Shown: positions 39,401-50,735, counted from the first letter of the stretch. The stretch is 64,000 nt of DNA from Linnemannia hyalina (GCA_019671135.1 JAHRHY010000011.1:496001-560000); one strand, 5' to 3'. Notes: a model not told the origin generated them from the sequence alone. Program-made: numbers and translations.

Positions 39401-40704
39401 CGACGGCGCCAGGAGCAGAGTCAGGTCAGCGGATAGAGAGGAGAGGTAGGAAGCGAGCACTACCAGATGGAGATCAATCAGCGTCGTCTTCACAGCAACA
39501 GCAAAAGGGCGTTAGTGATGGTACTGTTACCCGCAGCAACAAGAGGGCGAACACTGTCAACGGCGGCAGGACCAAAGATGCGGCGGCACCAGCCCGACAA
39601 CAGAGTGCCTCTTCGCTCCCCGCTCCTGTGCCTACTGCGCAGAGCCGTGTGGGTAGCATCACCGGTAGTGCACCCGCGTTTATCTCGCTCAAGGATTTGG
39701 AATTGAGTCATGCTGCGTCACTGGAGGAGGACTATGACGACGAGGACGATTGCTTTGGAGCGGGTGGGCGCAACAACAACAGAGGTGGTGCACGTGGCGT
39801 TTCTCTGAGGCGACACGGTGGCTGTAGACCTGTCTGTCATAACGAGACGTATGAGCAGAGACGACTTGCCGGGATTCAGCAGATTGTCGTGGCGTCACTT
39901 GATTGGTACGATGAGTCTGATTCTGAAGACGACGAAGAGGAAGATGATGGTATGGAAGGCGACTCTGATATCGACATGGGCGACATCAATGACGAGAGCA
40001 CGGCGGTAGTTGGAAGAGTTGGTGGAGGTGGCACGGCTCGATCGGGTTGTGACTCTGGGTTCGATTCAGAGTCGGAATCCTGCAAGGGGTTTGTTCGCGA
40101 GGCTGGTTGGATGATGACGGCGGAAGCTACGGAGCTGGCTGAGGAACTCGACATTGACAATGCGGCATCCTCACAGGTTCTTGAACGCTGTCAGAGTGAG
40201 GCGTTCGAGACTGTGTGTATTGCACCTGCCGAGGTCTTGGCTGTTGGAGGCGCTGTAGCGTCACACTTTCTGGATCTTACAGGAGCTGGTCTCGTGGTTG
40301 ATCAGGACGGTGATGGATTGCAGCCTTCTTCGGTTGCCGTTGACGAGTCGTCACTGCTGCCTATTATTTCTGGGGACGAGCCTTCACCATTGGCCGACAT
40401 GATCGAAAGTGGTACTGGAGTAGTCGAGTCAGGACAGCCGGCTCCAGCCTGGACGCTGCCTATGATCCCTGGCGGAGTTCTGAAGGAGTTGGCGGCTGTT
40501 ACAGTTGCAGCCCTTGAGGTGAGCGGCGACAAGTCGGTCAGTGGAGTTGAGGACATCGCAGGTCCTACGGAAGTTGAGCTGGAAGAGAATGGCGGCGATG
40601 CAACTGTACATATTGAAGCAGCAACAACCACGGTGGCAGCAGCAACAGCATCGGAGACGACGGAAATGAAGGCGGATAACTACATGGGCTGGCTCAACCT
40701 CTAG
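36460..40704 (+). CDS. Forkhead transcription factor, about 1371 aa
   Basis: Predicted nuclear DNA-binding regulator. Two exons, 36460-38388 and 38518-40704, joined in phase 0 across a GT..AG intron that splits the forkhead domain. The domain spans residues about 598-680: ACSYTTMIMEVFQASSKVKL, then LPDIYSGIMDKYPFYRKAGKVWQ, then after the intron SSVRHALSQSKFFCKLERG and GKGSLWIID. Helix 3 keeps the R-H-x-L-S core but has Ser and Ala where most forkheads have Asn in N-S-I-R-H-N-L-S. The N-terminal 590 residues are Asn/Gln/Ser-rich, and the C-terminal half has RKRK and RGRKR basic patches plus acidic runs. At about 1371 aa it is long compared with most forkhead proteins. The start is the first ATG in frame. 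Close yeast equivalents (Fkh, Hcm1, Fhl1 types) cannot be told apart here. Confidence 0.88.
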
Positions 40705-41071
40705 TCGCACCACAAGTTATCTCCATCCTCCATTCATACACAAAAAATATCAAAAAACAAAAAACCATTAAAATAAATCAACTTGTATTTTTATCAAAAC
40801 AAACAACATCGCAATACACCATAAACCATGTACAGTACCATGCCATATCGTTACTGAAAGACTGACAGTGAACCAGCAAGTTTTTATTTTTTAAGAAAGG
40901 AACAAAAAGAAACGAAAGACTCAGAAGCCAGTTGCAAAAACAATTAGTGTAGAAGATGTAAAAGTCAGAAGCGAAAGGTGGGAGGAGTGAAAACAAGAGT
41001 CGCAAAAACAAAACTAAAAAACTTCTGGCGAGAATCCAGCAGCGATGTTCCCATGCGGACTGACGAGCAGG

Positions 41072-44000
41072 TTATACCTTGTGCAGGGGCACATCCTCGT
41101 CGGTGGTCATGCTTTCATCATCGTGCCGAGCCTTACTTCCGTTGGCGCCAACCGGCGACTGAGTCCGATGCGGTCTTTCCTGTCTCTCGTCGTCATCAAA
41201 ATCTTCCACGTCCACATCCACGTCCTGATCCGCTAATTCTGCAGTTGCAGCTGCCTTTTCTGCAGACGTTCCGTTGGACTGACGTTGCAATTTGCCAGCC
41301 TGAGGAGACCCCGACTCTGAAACTATCTCCTCGCCACCATCCTGGACATCGTTGATCTCCTTGACCGACAGGGAACCAGTAGTAGACGGAGGTAGTGGGG
41401 AATTGGACGACACCAGCGCAAAATCATTGATGCCTGCCAATCGAATCGCAGGCATTGCCACAGCTGTCGCCGACAGTTTCGTCTTTTTCGTCTTTTTCTG
41501 CTTGGTGTTGATTGCAACATTGGCGCTCTTGGGGTCACTGGGCTTACTCAAGGATCCAAGAGACGCGTACTCTTCGTCATCATCATCATCGTTTCCACCT
41601 GCTGCTCCTGTCTCTCCGTCCGCTGCATCGTGTTCGTCGCCATTATGATCCTTCCCTGACTTTGCACCAGACGCCAGAGCCGAAACCTTCCGCTTCCCCG
41701 TCACTCCTCCTCCTCCTCCTGGGGTCTGTCCTGCAGCCCCAGACCCAACCCCACCAGCCAAAGCAGATCCTCCGGACCCCGCAATCTCCTCAAACTGCTG
41801 CATCACATACGTCGAGCACTTTTCCGCATTCGGAAGATCCTGGATCATCTTGGCAATCGTCGCGTTCGAGAACCCAAAGTAATCTGGTCCTGAGGCTGAG
41901 TTGGAGTGGTCCCGTTTCCGAATGGCATTGGCTGCCTTGACAATATGTGTCCATGCGCCTGTTGCCGTTCCTGCAATAATCGGCTTTCCAGGCTGATCTT
42001 CTGCATCAATTTGAAACTAATTAATCAATTAAGAAACGTTACTCGTTAGACAAAGCTAGCATATCTAATAACATCGTGTCGCAAACACGTCAAAGAAACG
42101 TACCTTGGGAGCCTCACCGTCATCGATGACACTGCATGTGTAGGTGGTATGGGTGGTAGGGTCGATCATGCTGTTGTAGGAGCGCGACATTTTGTATCCG
42201 ACGGGCCAGATGTAACGGTCATTGTGGAAAGCCTCGCGGTCATAGACGACGTGTCCAATGCTCAAGATGGTGATGATTCCGACCGTGACAGGGAGTTTAA
42301 CGTTGCCCTTCTCGTCTTTTTCAACGATCTGGACTTTACGCGCCTTGGCCAGTCCTGGTCTCTGTTTGTTGGTTTGGTGAACGCGCTTGGGTTTTTGAGT
42401 AGCAGAGCCAACATTGGTGATGGTTGATGGGACTGCAGCAGGTGTATGAGACTTGGACTCTTTTGGCCCAAGCCGAGCAGAGGTTGACGCAAGGGTACCA
42501 GGAGCAGATGGAGATGAGCGCCTGACTCCTTTCTTCTTTTGATGTTGCGTTGATGACACTGCCTCGCCTGCTGATGTGGTTGCTGCAGAGTGAAATGTAT
42601 TTGCAGCAGCGTGATTGGGTCCAGATCCACGGCCTCCCTTGTTCCCGTTCCCCTTTACGCTTCCTGGCCCCTGTTTTGAGCCACCTGTCCGTTGAGCGGG
42701 ACGACGCGACTCGTCTGAAAGGGAAGAATCAGACGATTCGCTATCACTGCTCAGAGATGAGACCGAGTCACTCCCAGAGCCTCCGCCCTGTCGTTGCAAA
42801 GTACAAAGGCGATCTAGTATGAGACTGAAGAATTATAAGGATGTCAGTTGGGCTTGGTTTTGTCGTTTTCTCGATTCTTTACTCCTCCACTCTTCTCTCC
42901 CCTAATAAATCCTTGTAACAAATCCTTGTAACAAATCCTTGTAACAAATCCTTGTAACAAATCCTTGTAACAAATCCTTGTAACAAATCCTTGTAACAAA
43001 TCCTTGTAACAAATCCTTGTAACAAATCCTTGTAATAAATCCTTGTAATAAATCCTTGTAATAAATCCTTGTGATGCGCCTTCTTTTGTCAAAGTCCTCT
43101 TGCTTTTTCTTTTCTTGAGGGCTCAGTTGTGAAAACGCTGAAAGAATACAACTCCAGCCGCGAAAAGAATTTTGGGCGCTTCTTGTTCTTGCACTTACTT
43201 CTTCTCCCGCCGGAGGTGCCTGACTCTTCGATGGAACTTGTCCAGCTCATGGCTCATTCGCTCATTGTCCTATAAGGAAGAGATAACAACGACAAAACCA
43301 AACGGCGTTTTTTTTATATTAGTGTTGTTATTCGTTTGATGTACGACGAACTGGTGTAGACAAGACCAAGATGGCACAAAGAGTAGAAAAAAAAGCCCAG
43401 CCCAGTTTTTTTTCTTGTGTGTAGTTACCTCGAGGGCAAGTTTGAGTTTGCGTTTGAGACTCTTGTACTTGTCGTCGGAGAAGTGAAGGCTGTCGTCGTC
43501 ATGGTGGTGGAGGTGATGGTCATGCTCGTGGCAGTCAAGGTCCATGCCCGAGAGGTGAGACTCGTGGTCATCTTGGTCGTGGCCGTCGTCGTCGTGTTGG
43601 TCCTCCGATTCGTCGCGTTCGCCGCGGTCGAGGTTGAACCTGGTAGTCGTGTGTCCGTTCGTGTTTTTCGACTTGCAAGGAAAGGGAGAAGGAGATGGGG
43701 AGTGGATCCGGATATCCTGGCCGCTGTGCTTGCCGCCGTTTTTTAGGTTGCTGTTGTTGTTAGCTGCTGTGTCCGAGAATGGAGCCTTCTTGTTGTCCTG
43801 CTGTCCATTTTTCCCAAGAGTGGGCGACGGTTGCCCACGGTGATTATCGTCGACGACGGTATATCTCTTTTCGTCGCTGCTATGGCTGTGGTTATGATGC
43901 CCGTTGACAGTGGAAGTGGGAGTGGTGGTTGCGGTTGAGATGCTGATGACACCTTCCATGGAGGAAGAAGGGGCTGCGGAAGTTGTTGATTCGAGCTTGT

Positions 44001-44256
44001 TGGTTATCGTAGCTGTGGAGGCGTGACCACCTCCTCGTTCTTGTTCTGATTCTCCTCGGACAGTGGATGGGGAAAGCTGTTTTGGTGGCGTAGGTTGTGA
44101 GTGGCCCCTGTGGTCGAGTTCGTATTGGTTATGGTGGCCTGTGGTCGTTTTTGTTTTTGCCACGCTGGGGGAGGCGTGCTTGCCGTCTGTGGTAGGTTTT
44201 GTTGCTGAAGTGGAAGTAGGAGAGTGGAAGAGCAAAGAAGGGGAGAGTGGTCGCAT
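41072..44256 (-). CDS. FYRN/FYRC-domain nuclear protein, TBRG1-like, 854 aa
   Basis: Probable chromatin-associated protein. Exons from the start: 44256-43429, 43269-43199, 42824-42104, 42016-41072; total 2565 nt, all GT..AG. Exons 2-3 encode a helical heptad segment (DNERMSHELDKFHRRVRHL...LILDRLCTLQ, residues about 265-312) like that preceding the FY-rich domains of TBRG1. The FYRN half (residues about 477-540) shows LPVTVGIITILSIGHVVYD and the RYIWPVGYKMSRSY motif. The FYRC half (541-612) includes GTATGAWTHIVKAAN and GPDYFGFSN. The domain pair is split by an intron exactly between the halves. The N-terminus is His/Ser/Thr-rich with a His/Asp run, and the C-terminus carries Gly- and Asp-rich runs and a basic KQKKTKKTK patch. 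FYR domains also occur in MLL/KMT2 and JmjC proteins, but no SET or JmjC motif is seen. Confidence 0.85.
42903..43072. repeat. 13-bp minisatellite, about 13 copies, intronic
   Basis: About 13 head-to-tail copies of a 13-bp unit (aacaaatccttgt on the plus strand, with aataaatccttgt variants at both ends). It lies wholly inside the second intron (43198-42825) of the minus-strand FYR-domain gene. Because 13 is not a multiple of 3, copies translate in all frames; apparent peptides from it are not real. Confidence 0.95.
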
Positions 44257-45447
44257 GAACTGGGGTGTGAAAGATGCTTTTTTTTTTTTTTTTTCTTTTT
44301 GATGAGTGATTGCGTGTGTGTGGGTGATGAGAGATCAAAAGGAGGAGTGGAGTGGAGTGTGTGTGTGCGTGTATGTGTGTGTGAACAAAAGGCGAAGGGA
44401 AAGAAGGAAAAAAAAGTGGAGAAGAGGAAGGAAGGAAGGAAAAGAAAGACAACTCGGAGGAGGGGAGTGTAAAAAGAAAGTTTTCCTGCCAAGAGAGAGG
44501 AAAGTCGAAGGAACAAAGAGAAGAGGCTAGAAGGGAAGAGAAGAAGCAAGGACTCGAAGGAAAGGACACGAAGGAAGAGAAGAGGAGGAAGAGGGGTGGG
44601 GACAGAGAGGGAAGAAGGGGGGAAGGCAAAGGAGAGGCAACAAGGACCGAGAGTCAAAATTTTAGTGGGTGATGAGCGAAGCGAAGTGCGAGAGCATTGG
44701 ACACAGAGTAGAGGAGAGGGAAGGGGATGTGGGAGAAAGAATAGGGAGCGCACTGTTGTTGGTTGCACACAAGGAAAAGATACACATAAGAAAGACAAGA
44801 GACACAAACAAACAGAAGAAGAGGAGTTAACAAGAAAAGCCTGCTTTCATCCTTCGCCCTTCTTCTCTTCCTTCCTTCCTTGTACCGGCCTTGATGATGA
44901 AGGCGTGTTGCAGTGTTCAAGAGGAAAGAAGTGACCCATGGACAATGAACAAAAGAATAAAAAAATATATATACTCGGCCCGCCTGTTCCGATGGGCTGC
45001 TGCTTTCTTGTAAACTTTCTTTACCTCCTTCTCTTCACAGGAGCAACCAAGCGGAGGAGGGTAAAATCACAGCCTTGTTAACAGAGCATGTACCTTCCCC
45101 TATCCCTTCTTCCCCGTATGCATAGTTCCCTTCTGTCCTGCCTTCCTCAGTCGGTCCCTTTTTCTCTTTTTCTTCTCCGCAAAACCGTAGAAACGTCCTT
45201 GTCGTCGCAGTCACACAGCTCTTCTTTTTTCATTCTACTTCAAATTCGCGTGTTCTCTTTTTTACACTCGTTACCTTCCTCTCCTTCTCTCCTTCCTCCT
45301 CCTCTCCTCACTTTCCTCCTTTCCTCCTCACCTTCGTCAACTTTCGCATTACTTCGATCCTTAACACTCTTCCTCTCTTCTTTCACCCAGCCACCTCCTT
45401 CCTGCCTCTCTTTCTCTTTCTCGTTCAAACAAACAAACGTACAACCA
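44257..45447. promoter_or_regulatory. Divergent promoter region between the FYR-domain and Mob2-like genes
   Basis: About 1.2 kb between divergent genes. The half next to the minus-strand gene is purine-rich on the plus strand (a pyrimidine-rich leader for that gene, including a poly-T/poly-A run at 44279-44294). The half next to the plus-strand Mob2-like gene is C/T-rich on the plus strand (45088-45430). The strand asymmetry flips between the two genes, as expected for two divergent leaders. Confidence 0.45.
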
Positions 45448-46958
45448 ATGAGCGGGATCTTCAACTTCAGGTACATTCCCTTCAACAATTATCCAGCATT
45501 CGCCCAAACAGAGATATCGCTCTCTTTGTGCAACAACTGTGGGCACTTGCTCTCTTTCTCAACCACCATTCTTACTACCTTTCACCTCTTTCGTACACAA
45601 ATGAATACAACAAACATAGCAAACTGGGTGGCAGGATTAAGCCCAAGCGATCCATCTCGGCCATCCGCCCTCTTTTCCTCTGCCAGCCCTACTGCAACAA
45701 CTCCATCGTCAAGGGAAACTTCAAAACTATCGTCCAACTCCCCAAATACGTCGACCCCAACGAATGGCTCGCCGTCAATGGTAACCGTTTCTTTTGGTTC
45801 ACGAACAGCACTTCTGGACTCTCTCTTTTTGTCTCTACGTTTACTACTTTTTTACTCGGAAAGGTGAAAAGAGGAGTGAAGAGAGAAAATTGAAAACTGC
45901 AAAAGAGGGGGGGAGAAAAGAGAAGGGAGTGTTGCTCTCGATAATTAGCATTTCTTTCTAAGAGCAGGAGCAGGGACATCAAACGCGTTTCAAGTTCTGG
46001 AGGACACACAGACACACAGACATTCAGAAAGGCACAGTCCAATTTCAGCACACAGTTGTTTCTTTCCGAGGCAGAACCAGCAACACACTACCACATCATG
46101 GCTTCATTCCCATGTATCCCGCTTGCTCGGTCCTTTTCATCCTCATACCCTTCACTGCTCCAAAAACGGAATGATGCTAACGGTTGTCTCTTGCCTTTCT
46201 CATAGCATTCGACTTTTACAACTACGTCAACATCTTTTACGGATCCATCTCGGACTTTTGCACCCCACGCGAATGCCCCAACATGTCTGCAGGATCAGGG
46301 TAATATACTTCTCGGTACAATCGTACTCACCCCAACGGAGGAGTTAATTGGAAGTGAAGGAAAGAAGAGGATGGAACTGCCCGACGCTAACGTAATTTCT
46401 TTCCTTGAACCCCCTTCTCTTTTTACTTGCTGCCCCTCCTTTTTTTAATTCACTTGGTAGATGCGAGTACTTTTGGATGGATGGGCAGAAAAAACCGAGT
46501 AAAGTGCCTGCCTCTCAATACATCGACTTTGTCATGAACTGGATCCAAACCCTCATCAACGACGAAAACACTTTCCCCACCAAAGATGGTACGCTTTCTT
46601 TCCTCGTCTTTCTTTCAATTGATGCCCATCTAACTGTCGTTGTTAATGCCCACCAAAATGGACCAACTCCTGACATGTTTTTTTCGATACGTGATCATAT
46701 CCCAACATAGGACGCGATTTCCCACCAACGTTTGTCCAAACAGTCCGAGCAATCTTCAAGCAGCTGACGCGGGTGTTTGCACATGTGTACCATTCGCACT
46801 ACGACAAGATGCTCTCGCTCTGCCAGGAGGCTCATTTCAACTCGCTCTTTGCACACTTTGTCAGTTTCGGACGCGAGTTTGATCTTCTGGACAAGAAGGA
46901 TATCGTCCCCATGCAGGAATTGATCGACATCATGGACAACAATGGCATCCTCTGCTGA
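45448..46958 (+). CDS. mob2: Mob2-like NDR/LATS kinase activator, 217 aa
   Basis: Mob-family adaptor that binds and activates NDR-type kinases (Cbk1/Orb6) in fungal polarity and septation networks. Exons: 45448-45470, 45620-45780, 46206-46299, 46461-46588, 46711-46958; total 654 nt, all GT..AG with matching phases. Signatures are LVKG-type IVKGNFKTIVQLPKYVD followed by EWLAVN (characteristic of Mob2 rather than Mob1), FDFYNYVNIFYGSISDFCT, CPNMSAGSGCEYFWMDG, PASQYIDFVMNWIQ, FPPTFVQTVRAIFKQLTRVF, and AHVYHSHYDKMLSLCQEAHF. The two Cys and two His expected for the zinc site are visible (C-x4-C in CTPRECP; H and H in HVYHSH). The 23-nt first coding exon encodes only MSGIFNF plus two bases. The extended N-terminus seen in some fungal Mob2 proteins is absent here. 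Confidence 0.85.
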
Positions 46959-47281
46959 GAATTGGATAGATTGGATAAGAAATGACGAAGGGGAGAGCAT
47001 ATACCAATGTGGAATTGAAGGAGAGCGAGGAGGAGGAGGAGGAGGAGGAGGAGGGAGGAGAGGTTGACGATGGGGGTCGCACCTTAGACACTTTGTCATT
47101 ATTTACAAATACAATATTCGTTTAATTTGACACCGTCAACGACTCTTCGCAAAAGTTAAGTCAGCATTCGTCTAGTGTTTGTTCCTGAGGGTTGCTATTC
47201 ACGCCAAGTACACAACTGACGACGGTTTCTCCTAGAAAAACAGAGCCATCCTGATCCCATTGACGTGATCCTCTTGATGAC
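46959..47281. other. Convergent 3' intergenic gap with (GAG)n
   Basis: About 320 bp between the convergent Mob2-like and TBCA genes. It holds a (GAG)n run near 47027-47056 and probably both 3' untranslated regions. An aaatacaatattcgtttaat segment near 47106-47125 is A/T-rich and may include polyadenylation signals. Confidence 0.45.
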
Positions 47282-48034
47282 TTATTCCGAAGCCTCAAGT
47301 GCCTGGACAGCCTCCTCGTACTCCTTAGTTCCCTTGACATCTGGGCTAGCATTTGTCTATATATCGTGTCCACAATGAGAAAATACATTGGTGTGAGGTG
47401 AGTAACTTCTCGGGCCACCTTAACCATCCTGTGAAATCTGGTTATTACCCATGGTGACATTTAGTTTTAACTTACGACTACGTTGGCGAGATCTTGGCGG
47501 GCAGCCTTCCTCCTTCTCTCGACATCGGGAAACATATCCAACGTCTCCTCCAGCACCTCACGCTAAAATCCATGTGAACATACATGTATAATAGATATGA
47601 CATGAGTAGACGGTTCTGCAAAAGCGCAGCAGGTGTGACATAGGCAGGGTTAGAAGAAAGAGCAAACAAAGATGATGAAGGGTACCTGCTTCTTGATCTC
47701 GTAGTCTTCGGGGTCCTTGGCGACCATGACAGCGATACGACCTTCCTGATGCTCCTTCTCCTTTGTGTAAAAGACTACCTCCTTTGTCACTCTATATCCG
47801 TTAATGCGACAAGGGAATAGTAAAGGTGAGAGGTTTGTTATACGTACGCGCGCTTGATAGGGTTCGCGGCCACCGCTTTTTTTTCCTTTGTCAGACAAAC
47901 GAATGTGCTCGGCATTCTTCCCAGGAACGAGGTGGTGATGAGAGACGCGAGTTGTTGTTTTTTTTGGGGAGGGTCTAAAGACTAACTAACCTCTTGAGGA
48001 CGTTGGTCTTGATGGTGAAATCTCTCGTGGACAT
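47282..48034 (-). CDS. TBCA: Tubulin-binding cofactor A (TBCA/Rbl2-like), 103 aa
   Basis: Small three-helix chaperone that captures beta-tubulin in the tubulin folding pathway. Exons from the start: 48034-47991, 47791-47686, 47562-47476, 47356-47282; total 312 nt, all GT..AG in phase. The protein opens MSTRDFTIKTNVLKRVTKE (family: IKIKTGVVKRLVKE), continues VVFYTKEKEHQEGRIAVM and DYEIKKQREVLEETLDMFPD (family: NYDIKKQ...), and ends VKGTKEYEEAVQALEASE. The length fits the family's usual 100-115 aa. It is convergent with the Mob2-like gene. No promoter element was recognised, but TBCA is normally constitutive. Confidence 0.93.
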
Positions 48035-48485
48035 ATTTAACTGTGGCGTTGGTTGTAGATGTTGGTTATGAATGAAAGAGATCGCTGTGTGAGTGTGAGT
48101 GTTGGAGAGATGGTCGATGCAGGGCTCTTTGTCCTTTTATGTCCATGGCCCGTGACTGTTTGCCAACTAGGCTAGCTGGCCTCCAAAATGACAAATGTAC
48201 AAATGACAACTCCGCTGCACTTCGCGTTGGAGTCGCAAGGAGGCGCGCGTTCCTCCTATCTGGCATTGTTTGCTAGAAGCATCCATTAATCCCTTGACCA
48301 GCCCCTCCTCTCCTTCCTTCTTTCATCCTCTTTTCTCAGAAGAACAACGCCTCCAGGCAACATAGCGACACAACGAAGGAAGTAGTTTTCAGTATTATTA
48401 TTATTAGTAGATGGAAGAAGACAAATATATGCAAAAAGAGTATGTACAAAAATCTAACGAAACGAGAAGGATCCCCCTCCAATGT
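48035..48485. other. Intergenic region between TBCA and the Cys-rich membrane protein gene
   Basis: About 450 bp between two minus-strand genes: upstream of TBCA and downstream of the 48486-49720 gene. A short TTA/ATT run lies near 48396-48408. No further feature was recognised. Confidence 0.4.
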
Positions 48486-49720
48486 TTAGTGCATGGTGTT
48501 ACCAGCACTGTGGGAAGTGCCATGGATAGCGTTACCAACAGTATTGTCAGCAGAGTTGACACCGTGGCTGACAGCGTTACCGGTGCCATTGGCGGCGTTG
48601 TGGACACCGTTTGAGTCCGAGTCGAGGACACCGCCGGCACGGGGCTGGGTGTTGTATCCGGTATTGGCGTTTGTGGTAGTGTTGTAGGTGGGGTTCGACG
48701 CGCTGCTATAAGTGTTGACGGGGACGGTGTTGTTGCTGTCATAACCAGTGTTGGTGTTGTTGGTGTTATAACCAGTGTTGGTGTTGTTGCTGTTATAACC
48801 AGTGTTGGTGCTATTAGCGTTATAACCAGCGTTGGTGTTGTTGCCGTTATAACCAGAGTTTGTGCTGTTATAGGTGTTGCTCGAGGGGTTCGAGTAGGTC
48901 GTCATTCCGGGGGGGACAACGTGGGTGTTGGTCGTGGGGACGGACCTGACAACTACAGGCTCGATCTTTTCAGTGACAACCGTGCGGGAAGGAGCGCGAG
49001 CAACGTTGGTGTCGACAGAATTCGTAGAAGGGTTGCTGTACAAGGCCGCGTGCTGAGCACGCTCCTTTCTCCAGCAAAAGCCCAACAGACCAGCAAACGC
49101 AAAGGCTGCAAGGGAACCGAGAACAGTACCGGCGATCGCACCACCTGACATATAGTAGTCCTGTTGGGCGACGGGCACCACAGTCGGGACGGGGGTCGCA
49201 GAGGTGGCCTCAATGGGTTGCGCAATGGTAGTGGCAATACCAGACCCACCGGAGGCTGAGAAGGTCTGAGTACCCTGACCGGGGCGGTACTGGTAAGGGT
49301 TGCCAAAGGGGTTGGTCAAACCGGCAACACCGCAGCGGCGGAGGAGGCCATCGACGTTGACGGAGTGCTCATAGAAAAGGGTGGGGCTACGACGGCATTG
49401 GCAGGCGGCGTAGTTGTCGATGTAGGTTTGGGTGCATTGCTTCTCGTTGCAAGCGGCCACGTTAACTTTAGGGTTGCTACACAACACTATTATGCGAGAT
49501 ATGATGGAGAAAGTATTTTTTTCTCGGTTAGATTTTCTTTTGCTATGCTGATGTGAAATATAAGCCATTCATTGTGTGCGGGAAGAGACAGAGAGAGGAA
49601 AGCAGACTTACGAGGGACGACGCCGATGGCGGTACAGGCGGTGTTGATTGCAGGGGTAGCAGGGCATGTGAAAGCATTGACGACCGCGACGGTCGCGAGG
49701 AGAGTAACAATCACCTTCAT
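48486..49720 (-). CDS. Single-pass surface protein with eight-Cys ectodomain and Asn/Gly/Tyr repeats, 369 aa
   Basis: Two exons, 49720-49612 and 49486-48486 (1110 nt, GT..AG). Residues 1-16 (MKVIVTLLATVAVVNA) are a signal peptide. Residues about 17-90 hold eight cysteines spaced C-x9-C-x9-C-x9-C-x4-C-x10-C-x-C-x20-C. The count matches CFEM domains but the spacing does not fit the CFEM pattern as I know it, so I do not assign the family. A Ser/Thr/Pro linker leads to a transmembrane helix at about 152-174 (GGAIAGTVLGSLAAFAFAGLL), then a cytoplasmic RKER stop. The tail contains imperfect repeats of NTGYN-x-NNT type (residues about 245-290), followed by an Asn/His/Gly-rich end. The architecture resembles fungal wall-stress sensors; that role is inference. 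Confidence 0.75.
48745..48865. repeat. Coding tandem repeat of about 30 bp
   Basis: Four to five imperfect 30-bp units inside the 48486-49720 gene, encoding the NTGYN-x-NNT decapeptides of its cytoplasmic tail. Unit length is a multiple of three and variation is mainly synonymous or Ser/Thr/Asn exchange, consistent with slippage under coding constraint. Confidence 0.7.
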
Positions 49721-50502
49721 TGTAGGAAAGGTTGTTGGGACGAATGGCTTATGGGAGAGGAGAGAGTGAGTATTATAGGTGATATAGGGGAGTAATGACA
49801 GCGAAATGGAGAAAGAGAGAAGAGGGAAAGGTCGATTTGCGATGAGGAAAGAGAGGGTAAAAGACGAAGAAGAAGAGAAAAACGTTGGAGGAGGGAAGAC
49901 TGATGTTAAATACCTGGCCAATCCAACTCTGGCTCTTAAAGACATTGTCAGGTGGGGAGTTTGGCTCTCCATTGTTGCACACGCCACTGTGGACAATAGC
50001 AGCAGCAAGGAAGAAAAAAGAATAGGGTCGATCCTACCCCATATTGTTCTTCGAGACAACTTGTTGTGTTTCTCGTGTCTGATTCTATCTTGGTCTGACC
50101 ACAAAAAAAAAAGCATAAGGCGCGTGAAAAAAAAAAGAAAAAAAAAAGCCAATCGCCTAACTCGATTGCTTGCATAAAGAAAAGAAATCTCATTCGGTTC
50201 CAAGTCAGCCTTGTGCCTCTTTTTCATGATGAGTCGATACGCGTCAAAACGGCCATATGAAAGCTAAGCTTCGATTTGCCAACGGAACGCAAGACCATGG
50301 TTTCATGTCGCGTTGTGCTTCAGTTCTCCCAATCAGAACAGTCAAACCTCCCCTATTGCATACTCGGTGGATATCCATAAGACCTCAATCACGTGGTCAA
50401 AGCCCTTAATAAAATGCATACATATTGGGAGAGGACCAAGGAGTTCGCATATGTTAGATCGATAGAATAAACAAACTAAAATAAAGAGGGAGGGTGAATG
50501 AG

Positions 50503-50735
50503 GGAAGGAGTGCTACAATAAAATAGACCCCTGGGCGCCGGCTAATCCGTAATGTATGTTGACTGTTGCACCGCAGTCCGCCGTTAGACGATAGATCGGC
50601 CTGTGGTCGGGTGTTGGGCTGCAACAGCGGAGGTCTGGCGGAAACGTCGGCAGGGCGAAAAGTGGATAAGGATAGGACAGAGAAGCTGGGGAGAATAGAG
50701 GAAAGGAGTGCTAACAATAAAGTAGACCCCTGGGT
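50503..50735. repeat. Imperfect 35-bp direct repeat, about 195 bp apart
   Basis: The segment around 50503-50537 (aggagtgctacaataaaa, then tagacccctggg) recurs around 50700-50735 with a few changes (aggagtgctaacaataaag, then tagacccctggg). It may be the remnant of a transposable-element end or a local duplication. Confidence 0.6.

Noticed and set aside
42844..43092. Minus-strand peptide with repeated ITRIYYKD-like units
   Set aside because: It is a translation of the intronic 13-bp minisatellite.
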